This document shows, in pieces, positions 37,378 to 44,462 of a DNA stretch of 64,000 bases. Position numbers and translations under genes: made by a program. Source of the stretch: Sedimentisphaerales bacterium (GTDB lineage Bacteria > Planctomycetota > Phycisphaerae > Sedimentisphaerales > SG8-4); contig JAFGJR010000066.1 in NCBI GenBank assembly GCA_016928975.1, forward strand, positions 1 to 64,000. The letters are read 5' to 3'. The notes beneath the pieces were generated by a model that was not told where the DNA came from, made no database searches, and was given only the letters and a program-made list of their open reading frames with translations. Each line of letters begins with the position of its first letter. The first letter of the stretch is position 1.

Positions 37378-38103
37378 CTACGAAGTCTGTAGTGGATGTT
37401 GGCCACGCGGGTCGGTCATAAAGGCTTTGTAGAGCTTGTAGTGGTCGGTTTGGTCGTAGGGGATGGAGGCGATGGGGGTGTGGTCGAAGCTGTGGATCGT
37501 GGCGCCGGGACAGGACAAGAGAATCGGCGAGTGCGTGGCGATGATGAACTGGGCGTGACCGGCGGCAGTCATCTTGGCCAGCAGATCGAGCAAGGCGAGC
37601 TGAGTTCTGGGTGACAACGAGGTCTCGGGCTCGTCGAGCAGGTAGAGGCCCTTGATCGCGTAGCGGGCTTTGAAGAAGGACATGATGGACTGGCCGTGAG
37701 ACTGGGTCAGCAGGGACTTGCCGCCGAAGTAGTTGAGCTGGCCTGGGTCCGTGGCCGCCCACTCGTCGAGGATGCGGGCGAAGTCCTGGAATACGGAGGA
37801 GCCGAAGAACGAACCGGGCACGCTGCCGTCGGTCCACTGGATGGAGATGTAACGGTGCAGCGTCTCCTCGTAGGGATTGACCTCGAAACGCGTCCGGTCC
37901 CGCTCCTTCCAGATGAAAATGCCCGCCTTGAGAGCCAGAGCCTCCAGCAGGGTCGACTTGCCCGTGCCGTTCTCGCCGACGAACAATGTCACCGGCGTGC
38001 GGAACTCCAGACCGCCGGTGCGACGCAGGACATCCAGTGTAAACGGGTAATGCTCCCGCGTCGGATATCGATCCGGATGAAACGTCACGCTCTTCAGGTG
38101 CAT
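37378..38103 (-). CDS. AAA family ATPase (ABC/SMC-like, single domain)
   Basis: A 241-aa soluble ATPase. Walker A GENGTGKS (residues 43-50), a Q-loop-like Gln near YISIQWTD, signature-like QSHGQSIMSFF, and Walker B LYLLDEPETSLSP followed by the switch His in IIATHSPILLSCPGATI. This is the compact predicted ATPase (AAA_21/YhaN-like) family; relatives include retron- and OLD-associated ATPases and stand-alone housekeeping ones. ATG 38103 is used because homology starts there; the frame is open eight codons further. It converges with the nucleotidyltransferase/membrane-protein unit and diverges from the GH141-like gene. Confidence 0.82.
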   Translation of the reverse strand: MHLKSVTFHPDRYPTREHYPFTLDVLRRTGGLEFRTPVTLFVGENGTGKSTLLEALALKAGIFIWKERDRTRFEVNPYEETLHRYISIQWTDGSVPGSFFGSSVFQDFARILDEWAATDPGQLNYFGGKSLLTQSHGQSIMSFFKARYAIKGLYLLDEPETSLSPRTQLALLDLLAKMTAAGHAQFIIATHSPILLSCPGATIHSFDHTPIASIPYDQTDHYKLYKAFMTDPRGQHPLQTS

Positions 38104-38257
38104 TGCGATACCTCTTGAGTGAGCCACATGTTTTCAGGATCGACGATGATACACCGAAGCGTGCGAATCTGGTAGCATAATGCACAGCTCGGCGGCGCGA
38201 GAGCAAAATGCCGCCGGCAGAGGCAAGTGCACGTCCAAAGTGAAAGGGGTGACAACG

Positions 38258-40342
38258 ATGACCCAGCAGTTTGCCCACCATACGACAACGACGGTCATGC
38301 TGATTCTGGCTCTCACGCAAATCGGCCTGGCGGCCGAGCCCGTCCGCTGGCATGTCGCGCCACAGGGCAAGGACGCCTGGTCGGGCAAGCTGGCATCGCC
38401 CAACGCCGACAGAACCGACGGTCCCTTTGCCACACTTGGGGCGGCGCGCGACGCAATCCGAGGGATGAAGAAAGCCACGGGGCTGCCGGCCGGCGGCGCG
38501 ACCGTCTCGATTGGGCCGGGAGACTACAGTCTGGAACAGAGCCTCGAGTTGACGGCAGAAGACTCCGGTACCACCGAATCGCCGATTGTCTACCGGGCGG
38601 CGTCAGAAGGCGCGAGGCTGATCGGAGGTCGCGAAGTCAGCACGTGGCGCAAGGTCGAGGACCCGGCGATTCTGAGCAGGCTCGACCCGGCGGTCAGAGA
38701 CAGTGTCCGCCAGGCGGACCTGAGGACTCTCGGAATCACGGACTTTGGCCGATTGAGCAGCCGGGGTTTCGGACGTCCGGTGACGCCGGCGGGGCTGGAG
38801 CTGTTCTTCGACGGCAAGCCGATGACCCTGGCCCGCTGGCCGAACACCGGCTTCACGAAAATCGTCGGCTACCCCGAAGCGATGGGGGACGAGCACGGGG
38901 GCAAGCTCGGCAAGCTGACGGACGGATTCAACTATGAGGGCGACCGGCCGTCGCGGTGGCGCGACACGAACGACATCTGGATTCACGGCTACTGGGCCTA
39001 CGATTGGGCCAACTCCTACGAGCACATCGCGTCCATCGACTTGAACAAGCGACTGATCAAGACAAGCCCACCCTACGGCCACTACGGCTTTCGCGCCGGC
39101 GGTCACGGCGGACGATTCTTCTTCCTCAATATCCTCGAAGAGCTGGACGAGCCCGGCGAGTGGTACCTGGATCGTACCTCCGGCATCCTCTACTTCTGGC
39201 CTCCACAGCCCATCGAGCAGGGCTGTGCTATGGTCTCCGTCGTCGAAAGTCCCATGGTTCATATCCACGGCGCCTCGTATGTCACCGTCCAGGGTTTGAC
39301 CCTCGAATGCACCCGCGGAACCGGCATTCGAATCGTGGGCGGGAACAATGACCGCGTGGTGGACTGTACCCTCGGCGACGTGGGCAACTATGGTGTCGCC
39401 ATCGAGGGCGGCACGAACCACACCGTCGATGGCTGCACGATCTACGAGACCGGCGACGGCGGCGTCTCCGTCAGCGGCGGCGACCGCAGAACCCTCGCCT
39501 CCTCGGGCCACGTCGTGTCGAACAACCATATCCATCACATCGCCCGATGGTCGCGATGCTATGCACCCGCTATTCTGATCTCCGGCGTCGGCGTCCGCGC
39601 CTCCAACAACCTGATCCACGATCATCCACACTGCGCGATTCTCTTCAACGGCAACGAGCACGCCATCGAACGCAACGAAATCCATCACGTCTGCCTCGAA
39701 ACCGGCGACGTGGGCGCGATCTACACCGGCCGGGATTACACCTATCGCGGCAACATCATCCGCCACAACTTCATCCACCACACCGGCGGCGTCGGCATGG
39801 GCTCGATGGGCATCTACATGGACGACTGCGTCAGCGGCACACTCATCTACGGCAACGTGCTCTGGAAGCTGCATCGGGCGGTCTTTCTCGGCGGAGGCCG
39901 GGATTTTCGCGTCGAGAACAACATCTTCGTCGATTGCAACCCGGCGGTCGAGCTGGACGGTCGCGGGTTGAGCAAATCCCCCGTCTGGCACGACATGGTC
40001 TACAAGACCATGAAGCAGCGACTGGAGGAGATGAACTGGAGGCGGCCACCCTACAGCACGCGATATCCCGAGCTGGCGGCACTGGAAGCCTACTACGCCA
40101 AAGACGACGGCATCCCGCCCGGCAATGTGCTGGTGGCCCGCAATGTCTGCGCCGGCAGCAAGCTCCTGAGCATCACTTGGGGCGCCAAGCCCGAGATGGT
40201 CGAGAGCCACGACAACTTGACGGATGCCGACCCACTCTTCGTCGATGCCGCCAACGGCGACCTCCGTCTCAAGCCGGACTCCCCCGCGTGGAAGCTGGGC
40301 TTCGAGCCGATCCCCTTCGACAGGATCGGGCTTGAGAAGTGA
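38258..40342 (+). CDS. Secreted right-handed beta-helix glycosidase, GH141-like
   Basis: 694 aa with signal peptide (about 1-25). ATG 38258 follows GAAAGGGG by 8 bases. The start VRWHVAPQGKDAWSGKL plus GPFATLGAARDAIR is the common entry to parallel beta-helix enzymes; WRKVEDPAILSRLDP, LFFDGKPMTLARWPNTGF and SGILYFWPP are seen in GH141-type proteins (founding members an alpha-L-fucosidase of rhamnogalacturonan II and a xylanase). Helical coils with NNxIHH repeats follow (NNHIHHIARWS, RNEIHHVCLETGDVGAIYTGRDY). With the SGNH-GH29 gene downstream, a fucosylated substrate is plausible. Family assignment to GH141 rather than a generic beta-helix protein is moderate. Confidence 0.68.
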   Translation: MTQQFAHHTTTTVMLILALTQIGLAAEPVRWHVAPQGKDAWSGKLASPNADRTDGPFATLGAARDAIRGMKKATGLPAGGATVSIGPGDYSLEQSLELTAEDSGTTESPIVYRAASEGARLIGGREVSTWRKVEDPAILSRLDPAVRDSVRQADLRTLGITDFGRLSSRGFGRPVTPAGLELFFDGKPMTLARWPNTGFTKIVGYPEAMGDEHGGKLGKLTDGFNYEGDRPSRWRDTNDIWIHGYWAYDWANSYEHIASIDLNKRLIKTSPPYGHYGFRAGGHGGRFFFLNILEELDEPGEWYLDRTSGILYFWPPQPIEQGCAMVSVVESPMVHIHGASYVTVQGLTLECTRGTGIRIVGGNNDRVVDCTLGDVGNYGVAIEGGTNHTVDGCTIYETGDGGVSVSGGDRRTLASSGHVVSNNHIHHIARWSRCYAPAILISGVGVRASNNLIHDHPHCAILFNGNEHAIERNEIHHVCLETGDVGAIYTGRDYTYRGNIIRHNFIHHTGGVGMGSMGIYMDDCVSGTLIYGNVLWKLHRAVFLGGGRDFRVENNIFVDCNPAVELDGRGLSKSPVWHDMVYKTMKQRLEEMNWRRPPYSTRYPELAALEAYYAKDDGIPPGNVLVARNVCAGSKLLSITWGAKPEMVESHDNLTDADPLFVDAANGDLRLKPDSPAWKLGFEPIPFDRIGLEK

Positions 40343-40444
40343 CTACGGATAATGGATGATCGAGTATTGAAGACCGGGTCGGGCGGCCGGCCACAAGAGA
40401 TGGCAGGACAGCCCGTGGTCATACGAATCATCAGGAGAAAACAG

Positions 40445-42592
40445 GTGACTTCGACATCTCGCATGTTATTGGCAACGACTCTCCTCTTGTCTCTATCATC
40501 CGTCGCCGCCTCACAGGTTCGAAAGATGGCGGACGACGCCTTCGTGATTCGGGGCAACGAGCGGCCCCTGGAGGCGATTCAGAGGGCCTATGCGGAGATA
40601 CCACCGGTGCAGTACGTGCCGCCGGCGGACCGTTGGGAGCGGCTGCCGAAGACGAAGGAGCGTTTGCTCAACGGCGGCCTGCTTCGTGTCGTGATGCTCG
40701 GCGACAGCATCGTCAATGACACCAGCCGCTCAGGCTGGGACTTGTTGGTGGAGCGCCGCCATCCGACGTGTCGCGTCGAGAAGGTCACGTGCGTGCGGGG
40801 GTCCACCGGCTGCTGGTGGTACAAGGAGGCCGGGCGGGTCAAGGAGTACGTGCTCGATCACATGCCCGATCTGGTCGTCATCGGAGGCATTAGCCAGCGC
40901 GACGACATCGCTTCCATCCGCGAAGTGATCCGCCAGATTCGAAGTTCCTCGCAGGCCGATATCCTGCTGATGACGGGAGCCTTCGGGCAGGTCGATCCCT
41001 GCAACGAGCCGTCGTGGCGCGCGATCAGTGATCCGACCTTCTACAGCGAGTATCGCAGGGGTCTGGAGAAGCTGGCTCAGGACAGCGGTACGGCGTTCCT
41101 CGACATGGAAGCCGCTTGGGGCCGGTACATCCGCACCTGTGGCAAGGAGCTGAACTGGTTCAAGCGCGACCCCATCCACGCCAACGAACGCGGCGAGCAG
41201 ATCCTCGGGCACATCCTCGCCAGTTACCTCTCCTATCCGCCGCGCGACGGGCAATCGCCGCAGGACCAGGAGACCGACCCACTCGTGCTGGACAAGCTCG
41301 ATCGCTTCCAGGACTGGAAGGTTGGCTTCATGATGCACTGGGGCATCTACAGCCAGTGGGGCTGTATCGAGTCGTGGCCGCTGGTCGAGGCGGACAAGTG
41401 GGCCCGTCCGGACAACCTCAAGCCGTGGATAGAGAGGGACAAGGACTTCGCACGGTTCTTCCGTGACTATGTGGCTCTGAATACGACGTTCAATCCACAG
41501 CGATTCGACCCGGGCCAATGGGTGGCCGCCGCGAAGCAGGCCGGCATGAAGTACCTCGTCTTCGCGACCAAGCACCACGATGGGTTCTGCATGTTCGACA
41601 CGAAGCAGACGGACTACCGCACGACCGATTCCTCGTGCCCCTTCCACGCGAATCCAAGGGCGGACGTGGTCAAGGCCGTCTTCGACGCCTTCCGCACGGA
41701 AGGCTTTGGCATCGGCGCGTACTACTCCAAGTCCGACTGGCACCATCCGGGCTACTGGGCCCCCGACTGGCCGCATCCGGATCGCAACGTCAACTACGAC
41801 ACGAGCAAGTACCCCGAGAAGTGGGCCACCTTCGTCGACTTTACGCACAACATCGTCGAAGAGCTGATGGCCCATTACGGCCCGATCGACATCCTCTGGC
41901 TCGACGGCGGCCAGGTCCGCCCGCCCCGCCAGGACATCAACATGCCCAAGCTCGCCGCGATGGCGCGCAGTCATCAGCCCGGCTTGATCGTCGTCGATCG
42001 CACAGTCGGAGGCCGATATGAGAATTACGTCACGCCCGAGCAGGAGGTGCCCGAGAAAGCCCAGCCTTACATCTGGGAGACCTGCATGACCATGGCCACC
42101 CAGTGGTCGTACAAGAGCGATGACAACTACAAGTCCACGCGACAGCTCATTCACCTGCTGGTCAACATCGTCGCCAAGGGCGGCAACTTCCTGCTCAACG
42201 TCGGCCCCAGCCCGGACGGCGAGCTGCCCGAGCCCGCCGTGCAGCGAATGAAGGAAATCGGCCAGTGGATGAAGGTCAATGGCGATGCCATCTACGGCAC
42301 CCGTCCCGTGCCGCCGTACAAGGTCGGCCAGGTGTGCCTCACTCGCAAAGCGAACACCGCCTACGCGATCTGCCTCGCCCAAGACGGACAGACAGCAATG
42401 CCCGAGCAAATCCAAGTCCCTCCCGTTCGCAGCGCCAAATCCGTCCGCCTGCTCGGCTCGAATGTCGCCGTCGAATGGAAGATCAGCAATGAGGGCTTGT
42501 CCATCATGATCCCGCAAAGCGCTCGCCCGTCGCCCCCCTGCGAGCACGCCTGGGCCTTCGAGATTGCCGACGCGACAGTCGCACCTGATTAG
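40445..42592 (+). CDS. SGNH/GDSL esterase fused to GH29 alpha-L-fucosidase
   Basis: Two-enzyme polypeptide of about 715 aa. GTG 40445 is chosen because AGGAG lies seven bases before it and a signal peptide (MLLATTLLLSLSSVAAS) follows. Residues ~50-280 are an SGNH hydrolase: MLGDSIVND with Ser88, VIGGISQ (block III-like) and DPIHANERG with Asp242 and His245. Residues ~295-640 are GH29: GFMMHWGIYSQWG, FATKHHDGFCMFDT, DILWLDGG with nucleophile Asp487, and NFLLNVGPSPDG near the barrel end; the acid/base probably lies in YENYVTPEQEVPE. A short C-terminal beta domain follows. The esterase could remove acetyl groups that block fucose cleavage. Confidence 0.88.
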   Translation: MTSTSRMLLATTLLLSLSSVAASQVRKMADDAFVIRGNERPLEAIQRAYAEIPPVQYVPPADRWERLPKTKERLLNGGLLRVVMLGDSIVNDTSRSGWDLLVERRHPTCRVEKVTCVRGSTGCWWYKEAGRVKEYVLDHMPDLVVIGGISQRDDIASIREVIRQIRSSSQADILLMTGAFGQVDPCNEPSWRAISDPTFYSEYRRGLEKLAQDSGTAFLDMEAAWGRYIRTCGKELNWFKRDPIHANERGEQILGHILASYLSYPPRDGQSPQDQETDPLVLDKLDRFQDWKVGFMMHWGIYSQWGCIESWPLVEADKWARPDNLKPWIERDKDFARFFRDYVALNTTFNPQRFDPGQWVAAAKQAGMKYLVFATKHHDGFCMFDTKQTDYRTTDSSCPFHANPRADVVKAVFDAFRTEGFGIGAYYSKSDWHHPGYWAPDWPHPDRNVNYDTSKYPEKWATFVDFTHNIVEELMAHYGPIDILWLDGGQVRPPRQDINMPKLAAMARSHQPGLIVVDRTVGGRYENYVTPEQEVPEKAQPYIWETCMTMATQWSYKSDDNYKSTRQLIHLLVNIVAKGGNFLLNVGPSPDGELPEPAVQRMKEIGQWMKVNGDAIYGTRPVPPYKVGQVCLTRKANTAYAICLAQDGQTAMPEQIQVPPVRSAKSVRLLGSNVAVEWKISNEGLSIMIPQSARPSPPCEHAWAFEIADATVAPD

Positions 42593-42599
42593 CAGCGCG

Positions 42600-42850
42600 T
42601 CAGTACTTCACACTGCCGGCCCAGCGAGCGGAAGGCGGCCAGAAATGGTAGTCGTCGCCGGAGGTGCCGCCCTCATCGATCCCATTCGGGCCGACGTTGT
42701 ACAAGATGATGCTATCGCCGGTTGGGCGGTAGGCAAATGGTTGCTTCGTGAGAGGATCCACCAACACCTCCGGTGAGATCTGTGTCTCTGTGCCGCTCGC
42801 TTGCATTTTGGGCGGTTCGCCGGTATTGGAGAGGGCGGACACGACATCAG
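42600..42850 (-). pseudogene. C-terminal fragment of a planctomycete hypothetical protein
   Basis: Reading leftward, VLVDPLTKQPFAYRPTGDS and ILYNVGPNGIDEGG then DDYHFWPP form the common tail of secreted planctomycete proteins in which an ordered DPxTxxPFxYR...LYxVGPNGxDDGG sequence ends the chain. Upstream in frame (beyond about 42850) the sequence becomes Arg/Ser-rich antisense of the oxidoreductase gene and no start is evident, so only the 3' end survives. The truncation point lies at the 5' edge of the FAD oxidoreductase gene. Confidence 0.55.
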
Positions 42851-42894
42851 AGTCTGTCGCCGTGACAACTGAACTTGAGTAGAAGGGATTGCCG

Positions 42895-44067
42895 ATGCGG
42901 ATTGGGATCGTAGGGGCGGGACATGCGGGGGTGGAGGCGGCGCGGCGTGCGCGAAGTCGGGGGGCCGAGGTGGTTCTGTTCTCGCAGGAGTCCGTGCACC
43001 CGTACTTCCGCCCGCGGGTGGTGGCGTTGGCGTTCGGACGAGTCGAGCCGGAGGGAATGCAGTTGCGGCCGCAGGAATGGTATGGCGACACCGGCGTCGA
43101 TCTGCGCCTCAACGCGCCGGTGATCCACATCGATGTCCATGCCAAGGCGGTCACGGCAGGGGGGAAGGAGGAATCGTTCGACGCGTTGATCCTCGCCACC
43201 GGGGCAAGCCCGGCGCTCCTGGCCTTCGTCCAGGAGTTCGCCGGCGATGTCATCCCGCTCTGGAGCGCCGATGCGAGTCTTGTTATCCGGGAACGTCTGC
43301 GCAACACCCGCGACCTCGTGATCATCGGCGGCGGCATCAGCGGGATCGAGTCGGTCCTCTACGCGCGAGAGGCCGGCATCACGGTTACCGTTATAGAAAG
43401 GATGGACCGCCCGATGGCGACGCAATTCGGCGCCAGGGCCATGGCGATCCTCGCACACCGGTTGCAGGAAAAAGGCGTCCACCTGCTGACCGGGCGGTCC
43501 GCGGTGAGTATGTCGCGAACCGACGGACGGCTGAACGTCGTCCTCGACGACGCCAGCGAACTGCCGTGCGAGCTGGTGCTGACTACCGTGGGCGCGACTC
43601 GCAAGCTGGAGCTGTTTCACGAGGCCGGGATCAAGACCGACAAGGGAATCGTCGTGGACGAATACCTGCAAACGTCCGTCCCGGGGGTCTTCGCCTGCGG
43701 CGATATCGCCCAACACGACCACGTGAGAACCGCCACGGTCCTGCGCGCACACCAGCACGGCCGTGGCGCCGCCGATAACGCCATCGCCTTTTTGGAGGGC
43801 CGGCCGTTGACCGATGTCCCTGAGCCGGTCTCCCCCCTATCCTTCAAGCACAGCGACATCGAATTCCACTCCATCGGCCAGCCTGTCGGCGACAAGCTGG
43901 AGGAGAGAGTCCTGTCGGATGACGGGAAATCCGTCTATCGCTCCATCCTGTTGGAGGACGGCGTGCTGCGCGGCATCCAGATGATCGGCAGTCACGAAGA
44001 TTTCTCGAAACTGGCCGATTCCCTGAACCAGACCTGGCAGGCGCCACGTGCAGACACGCGGACATAG
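42895..44067 (+). CDS. FAD-dependent NAD(P)H oxidoreductase (rubredoxin/nitrite reductase-like)
   Basis: A 390-aa flavoprotein of the pyridine-nucleotide-disulfide oxidoreductase family. FAD-binding GIVGAGHAGVEAARRAR at the start, ATG motif LILATGASP, a second dinucleotide fold LVIIGGGISGIESVLYAREAG for NAD(P)H, and the FAD-closing GVFACGDIAQ. There is no redox-active CxxxxC, so it is like NADH-rubredoxin reductase / NorW-type or BFD-dependent enzymes that reduce a partner protein. ATG 42895 follows GAAGGGA. No rubredoxin or nitrite reductase is adjacent, so the electron acceptor is unknown. Confidence 0.82.
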   Translation: MRIGIVGAGHAGVEAARRARSRGAEVVLFSQESVHPYFRPRVVALAFGRVEPEGMQLRPQEWYGDTGVDLRLNAPVIHIDVHAKAVTAGGKEESFDALILATGASPALLAFVQEFAGDVIPLWSADASLVIRERLRNTRDLVIIGGGISGIESVLYAREAGITVTVIERMDRPMATQFGARAMAILAHRLQEKGVHLLTGRSAVSMSRTDGRLNVVLDDASELPCELVLTTVGATRKLELFHEAGIKTDKGIVVDEYLQTSVPGVFACGDIAQHDHVRTATVLRAHQHGRGAADNAIAFLEGRPLTDVPEPVSPLSFKHSDIEFHSIGQPVGDKLEERVLSDDGKSVYRSILLEDGVLRGIQMIGSHEDFSKLADSLNQTWQAPRADTRT

Positions 44068-44110
44068 CGGCCGCGATGGGACGTCTATGACGATCTCGTG
44101 ACAATCTCGC

Positions 44111-44140
44111 TGGATACAGGGCGGGTGTCTCTGTTATGAT
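44111..44140 (+). promoter_or_regulatory. Candidate extended -10 promoter
   Basis: TGTTATGAT (44132-44140) is an extended -10 (TGnTATGAT); a weak -35-like TGGATA lies at 44111-44116 with an 18-bp spacer. It is upstream of a short leader ORF and of the PD40/TPR gene. Confidence 0.3.
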
Positions 44141-44237
44141 TGCTATGAGGAAAAGCGCACGAGCATCTGTGAGCCTGTAGATGGGCCGTGCAGGCGAAGG
44201 GAATGGGGCTCTGCAGAAAAGTGGACAGGAGGAGTAA

Positions 44238-44303
44238 GTGATTTCGCAACTCTGTCACCACCGGCACGATCAGTTCACCGATCCTGTTCTGTCTTTCATT
44301 TGA
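44238..44303 (+). CDS. Possible 21-codon leader ORF with strong ribosome-binding site
   Basis: AGGAGGAG (44227-44234) is the strongest Shine-Dalgarno in the gap and precedes GTG 44238 by three bases. The 21-residue product would begin MISQLCHHRHDQFTD. It ends at 44303, 160 bp before the PD40/TPR start. It may be a regulatory leader peptide or chance; the rest of the gap 44068-44462 shows no other gene. Confidence 0.25.
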   Translation: MISQLCHHRHDQFTDPVLSFI

Positions 44304-44462
44304 CCGGTCTATTCATGCGTCGTCGCAAGCGGCAAAGGATCGATGCCCTGCGGTGGGCAGCTTCGAAGGCACCCTGTCCGAGCGATTGGTCAGGCCCCTT
44401 TTTTCATGGACTTTCGCGGCCATTTGGCCGATAACATCCGCGACGCCATGATGGAGTCTGGG

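Noticed and set aside
38603..40210. A 535-codon minus-strand frame
   Set aside because: Antisense of the beta-helix gene; composition fits a shadow.
40730..42547. A 605-codon minus-strand frame
   Set aside because: Exact antisense of the SGNH-GH29 gene with no independent motif.
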